From an uncultured Gammaproteobacteria bacterium (GTDB lineage Bacteria > Pseudomonadota > Gammaproteobacteria > Pseudomonadales > Pseudohongiellaceae), in contig CAISOD010000281.1 of the NCBI GenBank assembly GCA_903887045.1, forward strand, positions 1 through 38,675: a stretch of 38,675 nucleotides of DNA. Reading direction: 5' to 3'. Shown here piece after piece: positions 8,280 to 15,118 of this stretch (the stretch's first letter is position 1; the number at the start of each line of letters is the position of its first letter). The notes beneath the pieces are model-generated. The model worked only from the letters and a program-made list of their open reading frames with translations, did no database searches and was not told where the DNA came from. The position numbers and the translations under genes are program-made.

Positions 8280-9065
8280 ATGTCCCTGATGCATTATCCG
8301 TCAGCTCCGTTCGTGCGTTTGCTGCAGTTCTCTTCGATTGCCGGCTTGGTCGTCATCCCGGTATTGGCACTGGCAGTGCAGGAGCCACCACAACCCAATG
8401 ACCCCGGCCTGCGTGACCGCGATGTAAACGCCTCGGTGCCGAATATTTCCGGCATGTGGCAGGTGCGTGGCTATAACCGCTACATCAAGCCCGAAGACGG
8501 TTCACTGCCACCGTGGTTGCCATGGAACCAGCAGGCTTTCGAAGAGCGCGCTGCTGCTGAAGCCGCCGGCACCCCTTTGTACGATCCCACTGCTGCCTGT
8601 TTCCCCAGCGGCATTCCGCGCATCATTGCGGCGCCTTACCCTGTCGAAATCGTACAAACCCCGGACGAAGTCGTGTTTCTGTATGAAACCCAGCATCTTT
8701 TCCGTGTTGTACATCTAGGCAAGCAACATCCGGCGGTTATCGAACCAAGCTCAATGGGTCATGCGGTTGGTCATTGGGAAGGAGACACGCTGGTAGTGGA
8801 CTCCACAGGCTTTGTCGACACCACCCAGATCGACGAGCAGGGTTCCAAGCACAGCGCCCAGATGCGTGTCATCGAGCGCATCCGCAAACTGGACAACGGC
8901 TCACTGGAAGTCGAGTTCACCATCGACGATCCCGCTGCGTTCTCCAAACCGTGGACGGCGAAGCGCGTGTGGGAATGGCGGCCGGACGTACGTTTTTATG
9001 AGTATGTCTGTGAAGAAAACAATCGCAATGCGCCGGATGCAAACGGCGTGTTGCGCAACTTCTGA
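8280..9065 (+). CDS. Exported protein of unknown function, GHWEGDTLVVD family
   Basis: A 261-residue protein with a hydrophobic N-terminal segment (SIAGLVVIPVLALAV) that probably acts as a signal peptide. The ATG at 8280 was preferred over earlier in-frame starts because AGGAAGG lies just upstream. The mature part has the phrases VPNISGMWQVRGYNR, CFPSGIPRIIAAPYPVEI and GHWEGDTLVVDSTGF. These recur in a group of secreted proteins common in soil and marine proteobacteria whose function I do not know. The next gene encodes a shorter paralogue and the third a DUF6152 protein; spacing is 18 and 23 bp, so the three form one operon. Confidence 0.72.
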   Translation: MSLMHYPSAPFVRLLQFSSIAGLVVIPVLALAVQEPPQPNDPGLRDRDVNASVPNISGMWQVRGYNRYIKPEDGSLPPWLPWNQQAFEERAAAEAAGTPLYDPTAACFPSGIPRIIAAPYPVEIVQTPDEVVFLYETQHLFRVVHLGKQHPAVIEPSSMGHAVGHWEGDTLVVDSTGFVDTTQIDEQGSKHSAQMRVIERIRKLDNGSLEVEFTIDDPAAFSKPWTAKRVWEWRPDVRFYEYVCEENNRNAPDANGVLRNF

Positions 9066-9083
9066 TCCGCCGGAGCACCTGTG

Positions 9084-9794
9084 ATGACTACCACCAGAAT
9101 TTTCCGCCGCTCGGCGTTGGCAGCACTCGCCACTTTGCTGATCCCCAGCCTGCTGGCAACCACCACTAACGTTCAGGCCGCAGAGCTGCCACCTGATATC
9201 GGCGGCATATGGCAATTGACCAACTACACCACCGGCGTGCGTACTGTTGATGGCCAGTTACCCCCGCTTACCGGCGAAGGCAAAGCCGCCTACGCCGCCA
9301 ACCTGGCCGCACGCAAACAAATGAAGCCACGCGAAGACATGTCACGTTGCGTGCCAAGCGGTACGCCACGCGCGATGTTTGCACCAAACCCGCTGATGAT
9401 TCTGCAGACAGCCCGCAAGATCACGCTGGTGCAGGAATACCAGCACCAGTTGCGCCATATCTATATGGACGAGCCGGTGCCGGATCCAGACGCGATCGAA
9501 CTCAGTTTCACGGGTGAATCCGTGGGTCACTGGGAAGGCGATACGCTGGTGATCGATACCATCGGTCTGCACCGTGACACCGTGCTTGATCGCGAGGGCA
9601 TGCCGCACACTACCGACATGAGTATCAAGGAGCGCTTGCGTTTGATTGAGGGCGGCAAGCAGCTGGAAGTGGTCATGAGCTTTACCGATCCCGCCTACTA
9701 CAGCGCGCCATGGACTACGCGCATTGTGTTTGACAGCAAGCCCGGTGTTGAGTTGACCGAATACAACTGCCTTGGGCGCTACGAAGATCTCTGA
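9084..9794 (+). CDS. Exported protein of unknown function, GHWEGDTLVID family (paralogue of the preceding gene)
   Basis: 236 residues from the ATG at 9084 (a GTG lies one codon upstream). The signal peptide MTTTRIFRRSALAALATLL ends around VQAAE. The mature part repeats the layout of its neighbour: DIGGIWQLTNY, CVPSGTPRAMFAPNPLMIL, GHWEGDTLVIDTIGL, and a C-terminal APWTTRIVFDSKPGVELTEY segment. The shared beta-rich pattern suggests a small-ligand or lipocalin-like fold, but that is a guess. It probably arose by tandem duplication with the gene at 8280. Confidence 0.72.
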   Translation: MTTTRIFRRSALAALATLLIPSLLATTTNVQAAELPPDIGGIWQLTNYTTGVRTVDGQLPPLTGEGKAAYAANLAARKQMKPREDMSRCVPSGTPRAMFAPNPLMILQTARKITLVQEYQHQLRHIYMDEPVPDPDAIELSFTGESVGHWEGDTLVIDTIGLHRDTVLDREGMPHTTDMSIKERLRLIEGGKQLEVVMSFTDPAYYSAPWTTRIVFDSKPGVELTEYNCLGRYEDL

Positions 9795-9817
9795 TCCATT
9801 CTGCGAGGAACCACACC

Positions 9818-10204
9818 ATGAAATCTGTACGCGCGCTTGTCCTGCTTGTATTGACTGCAATATCCAGCGGGGGTGCTGTTGCGCACCACGCTTTCTCGAT
9901 GTTTGACCAACGCCAGCAAGTGCTGCTGGAGGGTGAAATCAAGGAGTTCCAGTGGACCAATCCGCATGTGTGGGTACAGTTACTGGTGACTGGAGCCGAT
10001 GGCAAAGTCGTTGAATGGAGCATCGAAGGCTCCAGCCCGAATGGATTGCGCCGTCAGGGATGGACTTCGAAGTCATTGCTGCCTGGCATGAAGGTAAGGC
10101 TGATGACCAACCCACTCAAAAATGGCGATGCCGGCGGCAGTCTGGTCAATATCACGCTGGAAGATGGCACTGTACTCGGACGCAGGATTGATCCAAACGA
10201 TTGA
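9818..10204 (+). CDS. DUF6152-type small exported protein
   Basis: A 128-residue protein with a cleavable signal peptide (ALVLLVLTAISSGGAVA) followed by HHAFSMFD, EGEIKEFQWTNPHVWVQLL and VEWSIEGSSPNGLRRQGW. The mature HH start and the WTNPH motif are typical of the DUF6152 family, small periplasmic beta-rich proteins of unknown role. In other genomes I recall them beside proteins with the GHWEGDT motif, as here. Last gene of the 8280-10204 operon, ending 38 bp from the convergent deacetylase gene. Confidence 0.75.
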   Translation: MKSVRALVLLVLTAISSGGAVAHHAFSMFDQRQQVLLEGEIKEFQWTNPHVWVQLLVTGADGKVVEWSIEGSSPNGLRRQGWTSKSLLPGMKVRLMTNPLKNGDAGGSLVNITLEDGTVLGRRIDPND

Positions 10205-10242
10205 TGTTGGCGGGTCCGTTGCGCGGCGGCGGTCGGCCAGCG

Positions 10243-11181
10243 TCAACTCAGCCCGACTTGCACACCGGCGACGTACGCCACCACGCTGCGACCGAGCGCA
10301 TCAAGGTTGTAGCCGCCTTCCAGTGTCGACAGCAAGCGTCCCTGGCAGTGTCGCAAGGCTACTGCAGCCAGTTGTTCACCGAGCCAGCCGTACGTCGCAT
10401 CAGTAAAACTCAAACTGGCGAGCGGATCTTCCCCATGGGCATCAAAGCCGGCTGATACCAGCAACATGTCAGGCGCAAACGCCTCCAGTTGCGGCAACGC
10501 TTCGGCCTTGAACAGGGTGCGAAACGTGCTGTCATCGGTGCCGACAGCCAGCGGAATGTTGTGGATATTGCCGGCGCGGTTTTCGTGACGACCGCCAGTA
10601 CCCGGATAGTGGGGGAACTGGTGAGTCGACAGATACAGTAGATCGGGCCGGCCCAGTGCAATGTCCTGCGTCCCGTTGCCGTGGTGCACATCAAAGTCGA
10701 CGATGGCGATTCGACGCACGCCGCAATGCCGTTGTGCATACAGCGCTGCTATTGCGATCTGATTGAATACACAAAACCCCATCGAGCGTTCGGGAGTTGC
10801 GTGATGCCCCGGCGGTCGTGTCAGACAGAACACATGATGATGTGAGCACTCCTGCAGCAAATCGACAGCAGCACAGGCGGCGCCGACCCCACGCAGCGCA
10901 GCCTCACGCGAGCCAGGCGACAAATGTGTGTCAGGATCCAGCGAGTGGTGTCCGGATAGCGGCGACGCTGCTTCAATGTGACGCCAGTGCTCTTCATCAT
11001 GCGCCAGCAACACCTGTTCGCGGGTGCCGAGTGGGGCTTCCGCCAACACAAGCCCCGGCAACGAAGGTGCTGCGTTGTGCACGGCTTGCAGGATGGCCGC
11101 GTAACGGCCAGGACTCTCCGGGTGTTGTGGGCCGGGATCGTGGTCGAGACAATGGTCGTGCAGATAGAGCGTGGTGGTCAT
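10243..11181 (-). CDS. Histone-deacetylase-family protein (zinc amidohydrolase)
   Basis: 312 residues of the arginase/deacetylase fold. Conserved motifs include RPPGHHATPERSMGFC with the tandem active-site His 126-127. They also include VDFDVHHGNGTQDI with zinc ligands Asp 164 and His 166, and SAGFDAHGEDPLASL with the third zinc ligand. Bacterial members (acetoin-utilisation or acetylpolyamine-amidohydrolase-like) remove acyl groups from polyamines, small metabolites or protein lysines; the substrate is not evident here. Cytoplasmic, no signal peptide. It starts 6 bp after the stop of the purN-like gene and is the last gene of the eamA-purN-HDAC operon. Confidence 0.88.
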   Translation of the reverse strand: MTTTLYLHDHCLDHDPGPQHPESPGRYAAILQAVHNAAPSLPGLVLAEAPLGTREQVLLAHDEEHWRHIEAASPLSGHHSLDPDTHLSPGSREAALRGVGAACAAVDLLQECSHHHVFCLTRPPGHHATPERSMGFCVFNQIAIAALYAQRHCGVRRIAIVDFDVHHGNGTQDIALGRPDLLYLSTHQFPHYPGTGGRHENRAGNIHNIPLAVGTDDSTFRTLFKAEALPQLEAFAPDMLLVSAGFDAHGEDPLASLSFTDATYGWLGEQLAAVALRHCQGRLLSTLEGGYNLDALGRSVVAYVAGVQVGLS

Positions 11182-11187
11182 TGGGTG

Positions 11188-11784
11188 TTATCTCGATCCA
11201 GCCAGAAACTTGTTCACCGCAGCGAGGTATAGCGAAGGCTCTGTCGCCTGCACTCGTTGCCGCAGGCTTTCCACCGTGTCGCCGGGAACCACAGCCACTT
11301 TCGACTGCAGCAGTACCGGCCCTTCATCGATGCCGGTACTGACAATGTGAACGCTGGCGCCGCTTTCGGATTCACCGTTGGCCAACACAGCGGCGTGCAC
11401 GAAATCACCATACATGCCTTTGCCGCCGTGTTTCGGCAGCAGGGCAGGGTGGATGTTGAGGATGCAGCCAGCGAAGGCGGTCAGCAGGCGCGGGCCGATC
11501 ACTTTCATGTAGCCTGAGCACACGACAATGTCAGTGCCGGCCTCACGCAATACATCGCAGATCGCATCGTCCGCGTTGTCGGCACCACGGTGGGTTTTGC
11601 TGCTGATATGTCGCACTGGCAGGTTGTTGTCGAGACACCAGTGGAAGATGGCTGAGTCGCGATTGTTGGTGACGACAATTCCCGGTGCAGCCTTGAGTAC
11701 GCCGCTTTCCATCGCCGCGATCAGGTAGCGCGCAGAAGAGCCGCCGTGCGAGGCGAGGAAGCTGATGACAGGGAGTTGGCTCAT
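11188..11784 (-). CDS. purN: Phosphoribosylglycinamide formyltransferase (PurN-like)
   Basis: PurN transfers a formyl group from 10-formyl-tetrahydrofolate to glycinamide ribonucleotide in purine synthesis. The 198 residues carry the N-terminal LASHGGSSARYL loop that binds the nucleotide phosphate. The folate region has NIHPALLPKHGGKGMYG with the catalytic Asn and His, and the catalytic Asp lies in GIDEGPVLLQ. SASHG is normally SGxGSN in enterobacterial PurN, and LPKHGGKGMYG is closer to the form I associate with Bacteroidetes and clostridia. It is not beside purM here, so a second copy or a related formyltransferase with another acceptor is possible. The start overlaps the stop of the upstream transporter gene by 4 bp (ATGA). 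Confidence 0.8.
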   Translation of the reverse strand: MSQLPVISFLASHGGSSARYLIAAMESGVLKAAPGIVVTNNRDSAIFHWCLDNNLPVRHISSKTHRGADNADDAICDVLREAGTDIVVCSGYMKVIGPRLLTAFAGCILNIHPALLPKHGGKGMYGDFVHAAVLANGESESGASVHIVSTGIDEGPVLLQSKVAVVPGDTVESLRQRVQATEPSLYLAAVNKFLAGSR

Positions 11785-12689
11785 CGGGAAGTTCCGGACT
11801 TCTTGTAGGTAGTGAGGCCGATGCCAAGCATGATAGCGACGGCGCCGATCAGCATCTTGGGTGTCGGGCTTTCAGCAAGAAACAGGAAACCCCAAAGCAA
11901 TGCGAACACCGGCGCCAGGTAGGTGACAATCACTGTGCGTGCTACGCCGACAGTGGCGAGCAAGTGAAAATAGATGATGTAGGCAACGCCGGTACACAGC
12001 ACTCCCAGCATAACGGCAATCACCCAACTGCTGGCGGGGACCGGTGCTGCTGGCCACAGCCACCACGCAAATGGTGCCAGTGCCAGTGATGCAAATACCT
12101 GACTGCCGGCCGACACCACCAGCGGCGGTACGCCAATGAGATATTTGCGTGTGTAGTTGCCGGTGAGGCCGTACATCAAGGTCGCACCGATGCCGGCCAA
12201 CACCGGCAGCAGTGGAAAGCTGGCGCTGATGGTGTCGCGGTCAAACACCATCACCACCAACCCACCGAAACTCAGTGCAATACCGCCTATGGCAGCGAGG
12301 CTGAGTGTTTCACTCAGCCACAGCCATGCGATCAATGCGCTGAACACCGGCGTAAGAGCGTTGAGAATGGAGGCGAAGCCGGCCGAGGTGTATTGGGTAC
12401 TGATCGACAGGAAGGTAAATGGCAGCGCTGTGCTGATGAGGCCCACTACCAACAGTTGTGGCCAGTAGCGCCGGAACAACAGCCATTGTTTGCTCAGCAG
12501 CATCAACGGCAACAGCGTGCAGGCACCGACCAATGAACGCGAGGCGGTAAGCGGCACTGCGCCGAAATCACCTACGGTCAGACGGATGAACATGAACGAA
12601 CTGCCCCAGATGGCAGACAGCAGTACTAGAAGGGAAAATTGGCGCAGATTCAAGCAGTTGTCTCTACGGTCAGAGGGGGCGACGCGCAT
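11781..12689 (-). CDS. EamA/DMT-family inner-membrane transporter
   Basis: About 302 residues with ten predicted membrane helices in two EamA repeats. The first begins FSLLVLLSAIWGSSFMFIRL; the second starts around LPVLAGIGATLMYGLTGNYT and contains VIVTYLAPVFALLWGFLFLAE near the end. Drug/metabolite transporters of this type usually export amino acids, nucleosides or other small metabolites; the substrate is unknown. The start is uncertain: ATG at 12689 or TTG at 12653 (directly before NLRQFSLL). The frame opens further upstream but that part overlaps the divergent fklB gene. It is translationally coupled to purN. Confidence 0.8.
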   Translation of the reverse strand: MRVAPSDRRDNCLNLRQFSLLVLLSAIWGSSFMFIRLTVGDFGAVPLTASRSLVGACTLLPLMLLSKQWLLFRRYWPQLLVVGLISTALPFTFLSISTQYTSAGFASILNALTPVFSALIAWLWLSETLSLAAIGGIALSFGGLVVMVFDRDTISASFPLLPVLAGIGATLMYGLTGNYTRKYLIGVPPLVVSAGSQVFASLALAPFAWWLWPAAPVPASSWVIAVMLGVLCTGVAYIIYFHLLATVGVARTVIVTYLAPVFALLWGFLFLAESPTPKMLIGAVAIMLGIGLTTYKKSGTSR

Positions 12690-12723
12690 GCTAACATGCG
12701 CGCTTTTCAAGCGGAGGCCCCCC

Positions 12724-13341
12724 ATGACCCAACCTTTTTCAGGCACAGAAGCGCTAGCCAGTTTTGCCGTAGGCCGCCAGATCGGCGAGCAGCTGCAGTC
12801 ACAGCCGTTCCCGGGACTCAATGTGGACGCCCTCGTGGCCGGCATCGCCATGGTGTTGCGCGGTGAACCATGTCCCTACAAGGAAGACGAGCTGCGTGCT
12901 GCCATTGATGAACTCAATCGACGCGTGCAACGCATGCAGAAGCAGCAGGCCAACGGTCTGGCTGCCGCTGGTGAACAGTTCCTCAAGCAGAACGCTGGCC
13001 GGGCCGGCATCACTGTGACCGGCAGCGGTCTGCAATATGAAGTGCTGCAGAGCGGCAGCGGCAAACGGCCGACGACTGCCTCGCGCGTGCGCGTGCACTA
13101 CGAAGGCACTTTGGTAGACGGCACGGTGTTCGACAGCTCGATCCAGCGCGGCGAACCCATCGAGTTCCCCGTCACCGGCGTTATCGCAGGCTGGACTGAA
13201 GCGTTGCAACTGATGCAGGAAGGCGCTCGCTGGAAACTCTACATTCCGCATGAACTCGGCTACGGCGCCCGCGGTGCCGGCGGTGTCATCGGGCCGTACA
13301 GCACGCTGATCTTTGAAGTGGAGTTGATTGCGGTACTTTGA
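12724..13341 (+). CDS. fklB: FKBP-type peptidyl-prolyl isomerase, FklB (FKBP22) type
   Basis: A cytoplasmic cis-trans prolyl isomerase and folding helper. The 205 residues match E. coli FklB (206) in length and layout. An N-terminal helical dimerisation domain (ASFAVGRQIGEQLQSQPFPG, LVAGIAMVLRGE) is followed by a long helix (AIDELNRRVQRMQKQQAN). The C-terminal FKBP domain has RVRVHYEGTLVDGTVFDSS, GVIAGWTEALQLM and IPHELGYGARGAGG. The ATG at 12724 has an excellent GGAGG ribosome-binding site and starts the homologous sequence; there is no signal peptide. It is divergent from the EamA gene and is followed by a sigma-factor remnant. Confidence 0.92.
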   Translation: MTQPFSGTEALASFAVGRQIGEQLQSQPFPGLNVDALVAGIAMVLRGEPCPYKEDELRAAIDELNRRVQRMQKQQANGLAAAGEQFLKQNAGRAGITVTGSGLQYEVLQSGSGKRPTTASRVRVHYEGTLVDGTVFDSSIQRGEPIEFPVTGVIAGWTEALQLMQEGARWKLYIPHELGYGARGAGGVIGPYSTLIFEVELIAVL

Positions 13342-13386
13342 AAATCCGCTGCCGGTACTGCTAATCAAACAGCAGGTGCCGGCTGA

Positions 13387-13722
13387 AGCACGGCAACATA
13401 CTCGTGGTTATCCGCTCCGCGATCCGGTTGTTGTGATTCCTTTCATAAGTCTCGAACTCTTGCGCAATGCCTCTACCGCTACTACATCCAGGAACAGGGC
13501 AAGGAACAAATCTGCCAGGAGCTGGGCCTTGACCAGCGCCACTTTGATCGGGTTGCCTACCGGGCGCGTGAGCGTCTGCGCAAACGTGAGCGTCTGCGCA
13601 AAATAGTGGAAACCACCGCCATTGACCTGCGCGATGGCAAACCTGGCAAGGTGCGGCCGGAATTGCCAGAACAGCAGGAGCCGGATGCTGGCAGCGACAC
13701 TGCCGGCAAGAAGACTTGCTGA
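13387..13722 (+). pseudogene. C-terminal remnant of an RNA polymerase sigma factor (region 4)
   Basis: One frame is open from 13387 to a TGA at 13722. Its middle reads LAQCLYRYYIQEQGKEQICQ, then ELGLDQRHFDRVAYRARERL and RKRERLRKI. This is the region 4 helix-turn-helix pattern of an extracytoplasmic-function sigma factor of the type with HFNRVLFRARQRF in place of the usual GTVKSRLHRARERL. There is no ATG, GTG or TTG ahead of the motif in this frame, and no recognisable region 2 upstream, where fklB ends at 13341. The tail (about 35 residues, charged and Pro-rich) ends in GKKTC. I read it as the decayed 3' end of a sigma gene; an intact gene with an unusual start is less likely. Confidence 0.55.
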
Positions 13723-13740
13723 CTGCCATGTCACTTTTCA

Positions 13741-13780
13741 GTTTGTTTGAATCAAGAAAATCATTGATTCCTGAGACAAA
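13741..13780. repeat. Imperfect inverted repeat in a gene-poor gap
   Basis: GTTTGTTTGAATCA (13741-13754) can pair with TGATTCCTGAGACAAAC (13764-13780), with GTTTGT and GAATCA paired and a bulge between. It sits about 20 bp after the sigma-factor remnant. No U-run follows, so it is not a clear terminator. The rest of 13723-14012 shows no convincing gene; an open frame from 13792 gives no recognisable protein. Confidence 0.4.
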
Positions 13781-14012
13781 CGGCGTCGTCGTTGCACTTT
13801 ACCTGCGGAGTGAGCGAATGGGGTTGCTGCGGTAGCTCATCCATGCAGGATGCACAGTACCGGGTATGGAGTTACCCACGAGATTACACAGTTAAGGACG
13901 AGCGTGACTTTTCTCGAGGATTGAGCTTAATCACAAGGAAGGCCCTTGACCCGGACCTGCGCCATTCTCACCTTCAGCAGCCCCGACTTCAGCCCCACAT
14001 TCAATCTCGAAT

Positions 14013-15077
14013 TCAGCTTCTGCGCGTTCTTACTGCTTCCGCGAGTATGTCGAACAACTCTAGTGTGGTGTCCCAGCCCATGCAGGCATCGGTGATGCTT
14101 TGACCATAGGTGAGACAGTTCAGCGGCTGCCCCGGCACCAGCTTCTGGGTGCCTGCCACCAGATGACTTTCGAGCATCAGGCCGATAATGGCCTTGCTGC
14201 CCCCTGCGATCTGGCCGGCAATGTCGCGGCACACTGTTGCCTGGCGCGCCGGGTCCTTGCCCGAGTTGGCGTGGCTGCAGTCAACAACGATGGCAGGCCG
14301 CAGCCCGGCTTTTTCCATTCGCTCTGTGGTTTCGGCAATGCTTTCCGGATCGTAGTTCGGGTGCCGGCTGCCGCCACGCAGAATCACATGGCAATCAGGA
14401 TTGCCGGCCGTTTGAAAGATCGCCGAGTGGCCATCCTTGGTTACTGACAGAAAGTGGTGAGGATGTGCGGCCGAACCGACTGCATCTACCGCGATCTGGA
14501 TGGTGCCACCGGTGCCGTTCTTGAACCCTACCGGGCATGACAGTCCGGATGCCAGCTCGCGATGACATTGCGATTCAGTGGTACGGGCACCGATTGCGCC
14601 CCATGACACGAGATCGGCGATGTACTGCGGGCTGATCAGGTCGAGGAATTCGGTGCCGGCTGGCATGCCCTGATCGGCCAGTTGCAGCAGCAGTTTGCGC
14701 GCAAGGCGCAGTCCGTCGTTGATGCGGAAACTGTCGTCGAGGCCGGGGTCGTTGATCAGGCCTTTCCAGCCTACTGTTGTGCGGGGCTTTTCGAAGTAGA
14801 CGCGCATGACGATCAACAGGTCCTTTTCATGCGCCTGCATCTGCTGCTGCAAAAGATTGGCGTAGTCGATTGCGGCCAAGGGATCGTGGATCGAGCAGGG
14901 GCCCACTACAACCAGGAGACGGTCGTCTTCGCCGCGCAGGATTTTCTGGATGGCGGTGCGGGCCTTGAGCACGGTGCGTGTTGCACCATCGGTGATTGGG
15001 TGTTCGTTGATCACCTGGCGGGGTGAGCTGAGTTCTTTCATGGCAACGATGCGGGTGTCGTCGGTTTGGCTTGGCAT
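14013..15077 (-). CDS. 3-deoxy-7-phosphoheptulonate synthase (DAHP synthase, class I, AroF/G/H type)
   Basis: Condenses phosphoenolpyruvate and erythrose 4-phosphate in the first step of the shikimate pathway. 354 residues, close to E. coli AroG (350). Visible motifs are VVGPCSIHDPLAAIDYA, FEKPRTTVGWKGLINDP, GARTTESQCHRELASG, VGFKNGTGG, ILRGGSRHPNYD and VDCSHANSGKDP, which together hold the PEP, phosphate and metal sites. The N-terminal arm (RIVAMKELSSPRQVINEHPI) is of the kind that carries feedback control; which amino acid inhibits it cannot be decided here. It starts 41 bp after the ileS stop on the same strand with GAGAAAAG ahead of the ATG, so it is probably co-transcribed with ileS and exposed to the attenuator upstream. 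Confidence 0.93.
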   Translation of the reverse strand: MPSQTDDTRIVAMKELSSPRQVINEHPITDGATRTVLKARTAIQKILRGEDDRLLVVVGPCSIHDPLAAIDYANLLQQQMQAHEKDLLIVMRVYFEKPRTTVGWKGLINDPGLDDSFRINDGLRLARKLLLQLADQGMPAGTEFLDLISPQYIADLVSWGAIGARTTESQCHRELASGLSCPVGFKNGTGGTIQIAVDAVGSAAHPHHFLSVTKDGHSAIFQTAGNPDCHVILRGGSRHPNYDPESIAETTERMEKAGLRPAIVVDCSHANSGKDPARQATVCRDIAGQIAGGSKAIIGLMLESHLVAGTQKLVPGQPLNCLTYGQSITDACMGWDTTLELFDILAEAVRTRRS

Positions 15078-15118
15078 TGTCTTTTCTCGCTGTGTTCTTT
15101 GAGGCCGCGGCTGGCGGG

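Noticed and set aside
13350-13382. Possible terminator hairpin after fklB (GCCGGTACTGCT and AGCAGGTGCCGGC)
   Set aside because: The stem is interrupted and no U-run follows; too weak to list as a terminator.
13792-14103. 103-codon frame between the sigma remnant and the DAHP synthase gene
   Set aside because: No ribosome-binding site, no recognisable motif, and it runs into the convergent 3' end of the DAHP synthase gene.
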